A DNA stretch of 41,926 nt, from contig CAMOPD010000002.1 in the NCBI GenBank assembly GCA_946622085.1, forward strand, positions 1-41,926, written 5' to 3'. A program made the translations under genes and the position numbers. Below are positions 1 to 9,100 of the stretch, one piece after another. Position 1 is the stretch's first letter. Every line of letters begins with the position of its first letter. Below the pieces are notes generated by a model that had not been told where the DNA came from, did not search any database, and saw only the letters and a program-made list of their open reading frames with translations. Source of the stretch: an uncultured Prevotellaceae bacterium. GTDB taxonomy: Bacteria > Bacteroidota > Bacteroidia > Bacteroidales > Bacteroidaceae.

Positions 1-169
1 GGGTGTAGAAGTAGCCCTCCTTCTCCAGGTCGAAGAGCTTGGCCATCTCGTCGGAGTCGTCATATTTGAACGTGGTGCTCTGAATGATGGGCAGCTCTAT
101 GGGTTCGCCGTTTTTGGCTTTATATCCGGCCTGCACGCAGAGTGAGGCCATGCGTAGTTTCTTTTCCAT
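1..169 (-). CDS. metY: O-acetylhomoserine sulfhydrylase-like PLP enzyme, 5' part
   Basis: This is the start of a minus-strand gene that leaves the window at its left edge; about 56 codons are visible. The translation begins MEKKLRMASLCVQAGYKA and continues with PIIQSTTFKYDD and a stretch ending GYFYT. This is the usual N-terminus of Cys/Met-metabolism PLP-dependent enzymes of the O-acetylhomoserine sulfhydrylase type, which make homocysteine from O-acetylhomoserine and sulfide in the cytoplasm. The catalytic lysine lies outside the window, so cystathionine gamma-synthase or methionine gamma-lyase cannot be excluded. The ATG complement is at 167-169, and a TAnnTTTG promoter element lies 31 bases upstream. 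It was absent from the ORF track because it is partial. Confidence 0.8.
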   Translation of the reverse strand, partial: MEKKLRMASLCVQAGYKAKNGEPIELPIIQSTTFKYDDSDEMAKLFDLEKEGYFYT

Positions 170-199
170 TTTGATGCGTTTTTTGTTAGTTTGGTTGCA

Positions 200-207
200 A
201 AAGTACA
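200..207 (-). promoter_or_regulatory. Bacteroidetes -7 element (TACTTTTG) upstream of metY-like gene
   Basis: Read on the minus strand, TACTTTTG fits TAnnTTTG and lies 31 bases before the metY-like ATG. No good TTTG -33 partner is visible 19-21 bases further upstream, so this may be a weak or activator-dependent promoter. Confidence 0.5.
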
Positions 208-554
208 AAAAACATCCCATAAAAGCATTAAAGCGTGCTGTTTTTTGAGCGTTCGGCTTGCAATTTAGTCCTCCTGGGCCCCGGCGGCGTCTTCTCCAGC
301 CGCTTCTCGGCTCGTGTGTCAGTGTCATAGCACTTGGCAAGTGCTTTTTGTTCTAACGGGAGCTCTCTGGCTGGGCCTCTTCTGGGCAGTTTCTTGTGAA
401 ATGCCTTTACCGTTTTCCCGTTGTGTGCTGACAGGGAGTGGAGTGGGAGAGAGGCAGTGGCTCCATGGGCGACATTTTTTCATCCCTATGCTGCGATTTG
501 TCGCCCACAAGGCGTTGCTGTCGCAACAATATTGGCAAATAATTGATTTGAAAT
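208..554. other. gene-free spacer with two hairpins
   Basis: I see no convincing gene here. The N-terminal part of the 182-aa ORF starting at 314 has low-complexity, non-protein-like composition and lies upstream of the promoter at 555-586. Two hairpins are visible. One is AGCACTT/AAGTGCT with a 3-base loop followed by five T (329-349), which looks like a weak intrinsic terminator on the plus strand. The other is TGGGCGACA paired with TGTCGCCCA (466-474 with 499-507). Confidence 0.5.
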
Positions 555-586
555 GTTGCAAGTTAGCGTTTTTTAATCTATTTTTG
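555..586 (+). promoter_or_regulatory. Bacteroidetes promoter for the peptide / giant-protein operon
   Basis: GTTG at 555-558 is followed after 20 bases by TATTTTTG at 579-586, matching the -33/-7 consensus. Transcription would start near 593 and leave a leader of about 85 bases before the small gene at 677. No comparable element lies in the gaps before the next two genes, which suggests a single operon. Confidence 0.65.
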
Positions 587-676
587 CAGCAAGATTTAAA
601 TATAAATAATATAAAGGTACGCGCGAGAGATTCCTTCCCTCTGCGGTGCCGCCTAAACAAAGCCCAAATGTTTCTT

Positions 677-862
677 ATGAACAAGACTGAATATATGAAG
701 CCAGCCATCCGCGTGAAGGTCATCGACAGCTCCTGGTTGATGGAGACAAGTCCTGAGATGCCTTTCAATCCTGGCGACGGCACCGGCGACGCACTCGCCG
801 GTGAGGGTAGTTTCGATGCCGATGCAGAGACGCCAGAACCACGGTCGGTGTGGGATGACTGA
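677..862 (+). CDS. small acidic Bacteroidales peptide, 61 aa
   Basis: The ORF track merges this with non-coding upstream sequence (314-862), but the promoter at 555-586 places the real start downstream. ATG 677 is chosen (MNKTEYMKPAIRVKVID); 668 and 695 are alternatives. The pattern 'KPAIRVKVID...' followed by an acidic Gly/Asp-rich middle and a C-terminal 'SVWDD' resembles the short 50-80 residue proteins often found in Bacteroidales genomes beside large secreted proteins. I know of no established function. There is no signal peptide and no transmembrane segment, so it would start out cytoplasmic. It lies 53 bases before the 1737-aa gene and is probably co-transcribed with it. It could be a regulatory leader peptide, a chaperone-like partner or a signalling peptide; these are only guesses. 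Confidence 0.6.
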   Translation: MNKTEYMKPAIRVKVIDSSWLMETSPEMPFNPGDGTGDALAGEGSFDADAETPEPRSVWDD

Positions 863-915
863 GAGTGAAACCAGCGAACAGGAATTAGAGTTTGACAGCA
901 AGATAATATTTAGCA

Positions 916-3900
916 ATGAAAAAGATACTGTCTATCACCATCATCGCATTTGTGGCGCTATGGGGCATCTCGACCGGCATGCGGGCGCAGAACTTCAAGC
1001 TCTATTTTGCCAACAACATCTCGGATATTGAAGACCTGACCACCATCAACGATGGCACGGCCAAGCTCGACTGGCACGAGGTGCAGCCCGGCGGCGACGT
1101 GTATACCAACGGGCCGGAGGTGGCCCGCGTCATGGAGATGTTTGCTTCTACCAGCATGAAGAACCTTCCCCAGCAGCAGCAGTTCTGGCGCATGCGCGAC
1201 CACTCGCTGCTCTGCTTCCGCATCAACGATGGCCTGAAGAACAACGATGCCTATGGCGTGGAGGCTTCAGATGGCTACGGCAAGAAGCTCAACATCACCG
1301 TGAGCCGCTATTTCTGTGCCAACATGCCGTTGCAGGAGCAGCCCATCACCATCCGCGTGTGGAAGGTGGGCGAGGCCGGCGACACGCTGACCTTCAGATA
1401 TCACGTGCACGACTGGAACGACCAGAACCTCTACATCTTCCAGCTCGACTCCAAGCGCCAGGCCGACGGCGAGACCTATAACCTGGAATACGTGCTCAGC
1501 AGCATCGACGACGAGGGCCTCACCAACGACGAGGTGCACACGCTGCAGCTGCAGAAGAACAATTTCCAGAGCTTCTACGTGCCTGCCGACAAGGACCTCA
1601 GCGACGTGTATCTCTCCACTACCGCCACCACGGGCAACGAGAAGGCCAAGCGGCTGCGCATCAACAAGAAACGGCTGCACGTGGGTGCGGGCACCGACAA
1701 CGACTTCAACTTCCTCACCCTCTCGCCAACGTTCTATCTCGACCGCCACGTGAACCGCGAGCTGGTGAACTTCAACTGGATAGGGTCGGGACTCTTCGAG
1801 AGCTACGACACGCTCTACGTGAAGCTGCGCCGCAGCAATGGCATGAGCATCAAGAACATTGAGAAAATCAATGTGGCCCGCGTGGACGCCGATGGCAACT
1901 ACATTCCCAACAACCAGGTGAAGTATTGTGGATACGACGAGAGCCGCGAGGCCCACAAGGTGCTCACCATGGGCAATCCCGTCTACCTGGAGATTCTGGC
2001 TCCAGGCTTTTTCCCCACGCTCTACCGCTATCCGGGTGCCGCCGACCCCGTGTCGGGCATCGTGGACGAGGAGCGCTGCACGGCCGAGGTCATCATGGCC
2101 CCGGGCAACGCCAAGTATGCCGACTTCGCCATCAGCAACCAGCACTTCTACGGACTGCGCGACACGAAGAAGGTGGTGGTGTTCCGCGGTGAGGACCATG
2201 TGCTCTGCGACCTGGAGGACGTCGACCTGGCCGGACAGCCCGCCACCACCACCATCTACTACTATGCCGACGGCGGACAGGAGGGCGGAAAACTGATGAA
2301 CGGACGGCCCATTGACAAGTATGCCCAGCTGGTGATGACCTTCAGCAAGGAGAAGGGCACCACCCAGAACATGCAGATTCCCGAGCTGCAGGCCTACGAC
2401 GCCGAGTCTTGGGACGAAGTGCAGACGTTCCAGTCGCAGGCCGAAGGAAACAGCGTGGTGGTGATTCCCGTCTTCACCTACGACTACTACGACGTGAAGT
2501 TCGACCTGTGCGAGCTGGAGCTCAACCGCGAGTGCCGCCTCCACCTGCAGACCGGCAACGGCACCTATGAGGACCTGCCCGCCTTCCTGCGCTCGAAGTT
2601 CGAACGCGAGGAGCAGTCGGAAGATGCCGACAAAGAGGTGGTAGATGAAATGATGGGCAACGTGACCAAGAACGACCCCATGAAGATAACCGGCGGCGGA
2701 GCCGAATCCGGGTTCGACTGGGGCATACCGGGCTCGTTCAACTGGATGCCAAAGGATCTCGACGGCTCGAAGGGACCGCGCTCGCTCAGGCTGAACCTCA
2801 CGTGGGACTTCAGCATCACGAAGCGGTGCTGGAACTTCAAGGCTTCGCTCGACTTCACCAATAAGTTTGACGGCGACGAGACCATCAGCCAGATGCGCCA
2901 GGAGCAGAAGCAGCTGCGCAACTGGAACAAGCTGAAAGAAGACGGCCACATGTTCGACCCCGACGGCAAGGCACAGAAGTGGAACGGCATTGACGCCACG
3001 ATCATCGGCAACGGCTCGGCCGTCAAGATGAGCGACTGGGTGTTCAAGGAGACCAACGACATCTTTGCCCTCCCCACACCGGGACACAGCATCAGCCTGG
3101 GCTTGAATGTGGCCGGATTCTGGAGCCTGCCTAAGACGAAGAAAGACTCCAAGACGGGAGAGCAATACAAGACCGGCACGAAGTTCATCCTCTCCGAGGG
3201 AGGCGGATACTTCAAGTATGCCTACGGACTGAGCATCCCCGACTTCATGGACGCCATTTCCGGCAAGTTGGGCACACCCGGGAAATGGATTTCCAAATAC
3301 TTGTCAAAACTCAATCTCATTTCGTGCGGAGCCATGTGGCAGGCAGGATTCGACCTGAAAGTGTCGATCATGAACTGGTCGGCAAAGGACGAACTCTATA
3401 ATGCCGACAGCTGGGGACTGCTGGCCACGCTGACGGGACAGATGAAGACAGGCGCCTTCTTGGAACTGCACACACCGCCCAACCCCTTCCTCCACATGGG
3501 AGCTGGCGTGCGTGCCGGACTGAAAGTGGCAGCCGGAGTGGGCTACGGAACCGACTTCCGCAGTCATAACGATGTAGGCGGATTGCTCATGGGAATAGGT
3601 GTCATCGAGGCCTACGCCTTCCTGCGCTCGTTTATCTGCACGGGTGAGGCACGGGCAGAATATCACGTGGGCAACAAACTGCTCTTCCCCGACAGCGACC
3701 ACAACCCCTTCCACAAAGACTATCCCTACTGGGCTCCAAAGGCCAGTGCCAAGACCAATCCGCTCTGGACTCCCGACGAGGAAACTCCTCAGGGCAATGC
3801 TCTCTGGGAGCCGCAGGAGTACGACGACGTGGTTTCGCTTCCGCTCAGGGCCGTGTCGAAGCGCGTGAGGAAAGCCATCCAGATACCCGAAGACACCGAC

Positions 3901-6129
3901 TTCGGACGGCCCATCGTCACGGGCGTGAACAGCAACGCCAATCCCCACTACATCGACCAAGACTGCGTCGTATACGATGACCCCGTCAATGCTGACGACT
4001 TCAACGACGACCGCATTGTAGTCCTCAACACCAAGGACAACACCACGACTACACTCTCGCAGGCAGGAGCCAATGCCGACAAGCACATGCGCTCGAAGCG
4101 CGGAAAGCACGAAATCGTGGTCTTCGAGCAGATGAACCGCAAGGTGGAGGGCAGCGAACTCAGCGGCGACGACGACGTGCAGACGGCCAGCCAGCTGGGC
4201 ACCCAGCAGAGCATCATGGCCAGCATGCGCACCGAGGGCGGAGAATGGAAGAACATGACCATCTACAACAATCCCGACATGGCCGATGCCAAACCCATCG
4301 TCACCATTCAGGAGGACGGCCATGCTGCCTGCGTATGGCAGCACGGAGTGATCAGGAAAAACAATTCCGAACTGGTTGCCGACAACGAAATCTTCAACAC
4401 CTATCTCGACGGCAGCCTGGTGCTCTCGGTCTTTGACGGCAACAAGTGGAGCGAGCCCATCGACCTGCATAGGCTCGACGCCTACCACTCGGCAGCACAA
4501 TACGACCTCATGATGCGCAACGACACCGTGCTCGTGGGAGCCAACATCACCGAAAACCTGCTCGACGAGAGTGCACGCGTCACCCTGTTCACCTACGCTT
4601 CGGTGCCCCTTTCCACCAAGAAACCCTCTTACACCAGCGAGTCTATCCGCCCCAAGCGCTTCTTCATGAACAGGGTGGGAGAGCATGCCATCATTACCAT
4701 GCTCTATCAGAAGAACGACACGCTGCGCGACATCTACGTGAAGACGCTCTCCATGAACGGGCGTGGCAACGGGCTGGCCGGCAACGACCTGGGAGTGAAC
4801 TTCTCGTCGCCCGAATTGGTGAAAATCGTGTGCGACCGCTCGGTAGAACGGCTCAACGACTTTGCCATCCTTTGGACCGAAATGAACAACACCGCCCACG
4901 GTGCCGAGGGCACAGGCAAGGACACGGGCAAGACGCGCATGATGCTCAATGCCTCGCGCATAGCCCTCGACCCCACCATGCGCATCACGGCACCCCTCAC
5001 CCTGGGCGCTGAAATCGACGGGCTGAACATGATGGACTTCGACGGATTCCTTGACGACCAGCACATCAAGGCGGTTTATTCTCTCTCCGACGTGGAGACC
5101 GATGAGGCCGTCATCATGGAGAGCGAGCGATACTTCACCAACAGCTTCACCCACGAGGTGGACTACACCAGCACGGCGCTGCTCGGAGGCAGTTCGCTGC
5201 CCGTCGGCATCACCGTGTTCAACACCGGCACGTCGCCCATACGCCACGTCACGGCACACATCAACGAGCAGGCTTATTCCATCGACGACTCCTATGTGCA
5301 GCCTCTGCAGCGCCGCACGTTCGTGCTCGACTATCCCATTACCGACAGCTTCGATGGCTACATCTCGACGAAGGTTGATGTGGAATACGACAACGTGTTC
5401 CGTGCCCAGACTCATGTCCGCCGCAAGAGTCTCAGCCTGACACGTCAGGAAAAGGCCTCAAACAAGCTGCACGTCTCTATGGAGAACATCGAGATGCGAC
5501 TCATTGGGCAGGCCATAGAAGAAGGCAGCAATATGTTCGCCGTTGAGCTGATCGACCATTCCACCAGAGGCATGAACGCTGATTGCGAGGTGCACGTGGG
5601 AGCCTATGCCCATCCGGCCTATCCCGTGCCCGTAGCCGACGATGCGGTGACCGTGGTCAAGGCTTCTCAGTTCCACGACTTCGGAGGCGTGCGCAAGGCC
5701 TATGCCACCATCAAGGTGGGCGGAGTGGCCGAGACAGCCGAGGCTTATCTCGTGGCCCATGTCTACAACACGAAGCTTGAGGGTACGGGCAACTCGCCGC
5801 TGGTGACCAACATGAGCTATAGCGACAACGTGCACTGCGTGGAGCTGCAGCCCAGCAACGACCCCACCGCCATCAACCCCAAGCGCTTCAGCGAGAAGAA
5901 AGCCCTGCTGGGCATCACCATCACCGAAGAGGAAGACGGCGTGCTCATTAGCGGCCTGCCCACCGGCACAGACAAGAGCGGCAAGGATTATCGCATCAGA
6001 GTGTTTGCTTCCAGCGGTGCCGTGGTCTATAGTAAGCCTTCCAGCACCGGGAGCATCTTCGTTCCGCTGAAGAACCACGATGTCTATATGCTCAGCACCG
6101 GTAAGGACATTCTGAAATTCAGGTTCTGA
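916..6129 (+). CDS. giant secreted protein, 1737 aa, unknown function
   Basis: The N-terminus (MKKILSITIIAFVALWGIS...MRAQ) is a Sec signal peptide with cleavage expected near residue 24. I do not recognise a named domain. The N-terminal third looks like successive beta-rich modules. A Gly-rich region at about residues 590-960 contains 'GGGAESGFDWGIPGSFNW' and alternating 'FLELHTPPNPFLHMGAG' and 'GLKVAAGVGYG' stretches, which suggests a beta-rich or barrel-like section. Residues of about 1090-1450 have repeated 'DGNKWSEP'-like segments that recall a beta-propeller. The end (residues about 1660-1737) looks like a degenerate T9SS-type sorting domain: 'YRIRVFASSGAVVYS' and a final 'DILKFRF' strand. 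It shares an operon with the next secreted giant (46-base gap), so both are probably exported to the surface. Confidence 0.75.
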   Translation: MKKILSITIIAFVALWGISTGMRAQNFKLYFANNISDIEDLTTINDGTAKLDWHEVQPGGDVYTNGPEVARVMEMFASTSMKNLPQQQQFWRMRDHSLLCFRINDGLKNNDAYGVEASDGYGKKLNITVSRYFCANMPLQEQPITIRVWKVGEAGDTLTFRYHVHDWNDQNLYIFQLDSKRQADGETYNLEYVLSSIDDEGLTNDEVHTLQLQKNNFQSFYVPADKDLSDVYLSTTATTGNEKAKRLRINKKRLHVGAGTDNDFNFLTLSPTFYLDRHVNRELVNFNWIGSGLFESYDTLYVKLRRSNGMSIKNIEKINVARVDADGNYIPNNQVKYCGYDESREAHKVLTMGNPVYLEILAPGFFPTLYRYPGAADPVSGIVDEERCTAEVIMAPGNAKYADFAISNQHFYGLRDTKKVVVFRGEDHVLCDLEDVDLAGQPATTTIYYYADGGQEGGKLMNGRPIDKYAQLVMTFSKEKGTTQNMQIPELQAYDAESWDEVQTFQSQAEGNSVVVIPVFTYDYYDVKFDLCELELNRECRLHLQTGNGTYEDLPAFLRSKFEREEQSEDADKEVVDEMMGNVTKNDPMKITGGGAESGFDWGIPGSFNWMPKDLDGSKGPRSLRLNLTWDFSITKRCWNFKASLDFTNKFDGDETISQMRQEQKQLRNWNKLKEDGHMFDPDGKAQKWNGIDATIIGNGSAVKMSDWVFKETNDIFALPTPGHSISLGLNVAGFWSLPKTKKDSKTGEQYKTGTKFILSEGGGYFKYAYGLSIPDFMDAISGKLGTPGKWISKYLSKLNLISCGAMWQAGFDLKVSIMNWSAKDELYNADSWGLLATLTGQMKTGAFLELHTPPNPFLHMGAGVRAGLKVAAGVGYGTDFRSHNDVGGLLMGIGVIEAYAFLRSFICTGEARAEYHVGNKLLFPDSDHNPFHKDYPYWAPKASAKTNPLWTPDEETPQGNALWEPQEYDDVVSLPLRAVSKRVRKAIQIPEDTDFGRPIVTGVNSNANPHYIDQDCVVYDDPVNADDFNDDRIVVLNTKDNTTTTLSQAGANADKHMRSKRGKHEIVVFEQMNRKVEGSELSGDDDVQTASQLGTQQSIMASMRTEGGEWKNMTIYNNPDMADAKPIVTIQEDGHAACVWQHGVIRKNNSELVADNEIFNTYLDGSLVLSVFDGNKWSEPIDLHRLDAYHSAAQYDLMMRNDTVLVGANITENLLDESARVTLFTYASVPLSTKKPSYTSESIRPKRFFMNRVGEHAIITMLYQKNDTLRDIYVKTLSMNGRGNGLAGNDLGVNFSSPELVKIVCDRSVERLNDFAILWTEMNNTAHGAEGTGKDTGKTRMMLNASRIALDPTMRITAPLTLGAEIDGLNMMDFDGFLDDQHIKAVYSLSDVETDEAVIMESERYFTNSFTHEVDYTSTALLGGSSLPVGITVFNTGTSPIRHVTAHINEQAYSIDDSYVQPLQRRTFVLDYPITDSFDGYISTKVDVEYDNVFRAQTHVRRKSLSLTRQEKASNKLHVSMENIEMRLIGQAIEEGSNMFAVELIDHSTRGMNADCEVHVGAYAHPAYPVPVADDAVTVVKASQFHDFGGVRKAYATIKVGGVAETAEAYLVAHVYNTKLEGTGNSPLVTNMSYSDNVHCVELQPSNDPTAINPKRFSEKKALLGITITEEEDGVLISGLPTGTDKSGKDYRIRVFASSGAVVYSKPSSTGSIFVPLKNHDVYMLSTGKDILKFRF

Positions 6130-6175
6130 CCTTCTGCATAAATACAGTTTTTTTGAACACTAACGACGTAGAAAT

Positions 6176-9100
6176 ATGAAATCAATGAAGAAGATGTTGG
6201 CCACGTGTGCCCTCTTGGTCATGAGCTGTCTGCAAGGCATGGCCTACACGCAGGTAGAGCGTATTGACGGTCCTACATGGTATGAGGCACGCAGCACGGG
6301 CAGTTCATTCCAGGGCGAAGGCACCAAGACGAGTCCCTACAAGCTCGCTTCGGCTGCCGACCTTGCCAAGCTGTCCTATATAGTAAATAAGGAAAATAAC
6401 GAGTTTGAGGGAAAGTATTTCGCCTTGGAAGCCGATATCGACCTGGGCCAGGAGATTACGGTGGAGGGAGAGTCGCAGAAGCTCAATTGGGTGCCCATAG
6501 GCCAGTTGGGCGCAGCTCCCTTCAAGGGGACGTTTCTCGGTAAGGGACACGTCATTAAGGGGCTGACCATCCGCGTGAGCGTTGCAGAGTACGGCGAGGG
6601 AGCCTTCGGCCTTTTTGGCTGGATGGAGGGCAACGTCGAAGGCGTCACCCTGCAAAATGTCAACATCAGCGGCAGCAGCTCTGCGGGCACCATGATGGGC
6701 GGAATCCTTGGATGTAAGAACCAAAGTGGTATGGTCACTATCAAAGACTGCAAGGTGGACAATGCCGTGATTGGTGGAGGCCGGTTGGGCTATGCTGGCG
6801 GTATTGCCGGATGGGTCCGTGGCTGCACGTTTGTCGGCTGTGTGGCGAAGGTCACTCTGAAGGGCAACTATTGTGGAGGCATCGTGGGAATGATGGACAA
6901 TGCTATAGGACTCAGCGAAGCAGGCTTAACCACCACTATGGAAGACTGTCACAGCGTTGTGGATATACAGATGGAGCCAGAGTCTTTCAGCTATAATCCC
7001 TTTATAGCAGGCGGTTTGTGCGGACATTGCAAATTTGCTGCGAAGGAAGTGGCGAGCAACTGTTCCTCTTCGGGCCACATCACTTCTACCGACTTCCAGG
7101 CGGCTTCTGTCTATATGGGCGGTCTTTTCGGCATTACCAGTAGTGGAATCGTAGAGCGCTGTGTCAGCGCCGTTTGCATAGAGAAAGGTAAGGTGGAAGG
7201 CGGTCTCATAGCGATGGCAAGTCACCCTCTCACCATGAGCGATTGCTTTGCCAGCGGCAACATACACATCACTCAAGATTGCACCGAAGTGGGAGGTCTC
7301 ATAGGCGACTTGAGAGACCAGGGCAACAACCTCTGTGATACCTATTTCACCAACTGCTGGTTTGCCGGAACATTCAGTGGGACTGAAAACATCAACCCTG
7401 GTTCCATGAAATATGGAAGCGTGGTGGGCTTGTGCCAGCCCGACCAGGGGCTCAACGAGAACGATGCGTTCAACGATGTGATTGTTGACAAGAACATGTG
7501 CAACCTGCCCGCCACGTCGTCGGGCGAACTGGAAGGCATTGAGTGGAAAGCCACCAAAGACCTTGTCAGCGACCAGGAAGGCTATGAATATTGCTACACA
7601 CTGCCCCGCGAAAGCATGTTGCTCTATGCCAGCGAGCACGACGGCAAGGAGGTGAGCTTCAAGGACAATTACATCCTGGCATCAGTGCCCTTCCATGTGA
7701 CTGAGGGCAAGAAGAGCATCGCCTATTCCGTGCACTACATCACTACGCCCTTCTCGCTGGCTCCGCTGGTGAGCAATGCCACCAACCACGAGCTGGCCAC
7801 CTATACGCTGCCGCCAAGCCTGTCGAACGTGGTCTACGACGAGAACGACAACACCTTGGTCTATCCCATTGACCCGGGCGAGGCCGATCTCACCGTGAGC
7901 TGCTGCGGACTGACGCGCAAGATTCATCTCAACATTGCGTATGGTCAGGAGTGGAACGACAACGAGGTGTCCGAGATTCTGGCGGGCGACGGAACCCAGG
8001 ACACTCCCTACATGATTCAGAATGCGTCGCAGCTGCTCACGGCCATCGCCGATACCGACCGCAACCGCGAGGGAGTCTATTTCAAGCTGGCCAACGACAT
8101 TTTCCTCAATATCCATCTCATGCAGACCGACGAGACACCACGCAGTGATGCCCGCCAGTGGACGGAGACGGCTGAGTGGAATGCCATCCTCGATGGTGGC
8201 GGACATACCATCTACGGACTGTACGGACGCCGGGGCTTGTTCCACATGCTCTATGGCCACATCTCCGACTTGGCCATCGTTGACTCCTATGTCAAGAGTA
8301 TGATATATCTGACTACTAATAGCTATGGCGGGCTTTTCTGTGGCAAGATTTACGGCGCGGCTACCATCAAGCGTTGTCTGGCCCATGGCTACGTGTATTC
8401 CTTTACAGCGGGTGGTCTCGTTGGTGCCAACAGCGGCAATCAGGCTATCATTGAGGACTGCTTCAGCTGCGTCCATGTGGACAGCTATGCCACGGAAGGT
8501 ATCTCCTCTTCTTCTTCCGGTGGCGGCATCATGGGCGGCGTGGCCGGCACCATTCGTCGCTGCGTCAGCACCAGCATCGTCAAGAACTTTGGCAATCCTA
8601 AGGGCATTGGCAGTGCTGCCCATAGCGAGTGGCCCACGTGCTACTACGACCTGCAGATGATGAACGACGCTCCTATGTGGTCTCAGCGAGATCGTGGCGA
8701 CTGCTCCAACACAACGGAGATGACCCAAGGTGACCTGTTCAGCGATGTTCCCGCCTGGCAACACGAGAAAGGCCGTTACCCCATGCTCCGACAGTTTGCC
8801 AACACGCCCTACGGCGACATCCTTTCCATGCCCGTCTTCTTCGCTGAGGACGACTATGCCGGCAAGGTGAGCCAGATATTTGAGTTCCCCACGGAGAACG
8901 TCACGTGGACGGCCGCTGGCGGGGATACCTATGTAGATGTTGTCAACGAGTGCGGAGCTGCCTCGCCCATGAGCGCAACGCCCAGCAAACAATATGAGTA
9001 CATCTATGCAACCAACAACACCGTGCGCAGCGAGTGCACCAGGGCACTGCGCATCATAGCCATCAACACGCTTCCCGATGGTGTAGTGGGCATCCAGTTC

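Noticed and set aside
314-676. N-terminal part of the 182-aa ORF (314-862)
   Set aside because: It lies upstream of and across the promoter at 555-586 and has no protein-like composition; only the 61-codon 3' part is kept.
1267-5415. Long minus-strand ORFs (632 and 703 aa) opposite the 1737-aa gene
   Set aside because: Their translations are Val/His/Leu/Ala-rich shadow sequence without signal or domain, caused by GC-rich codon use on the plus strand, which clearly encodes the secreted protein.
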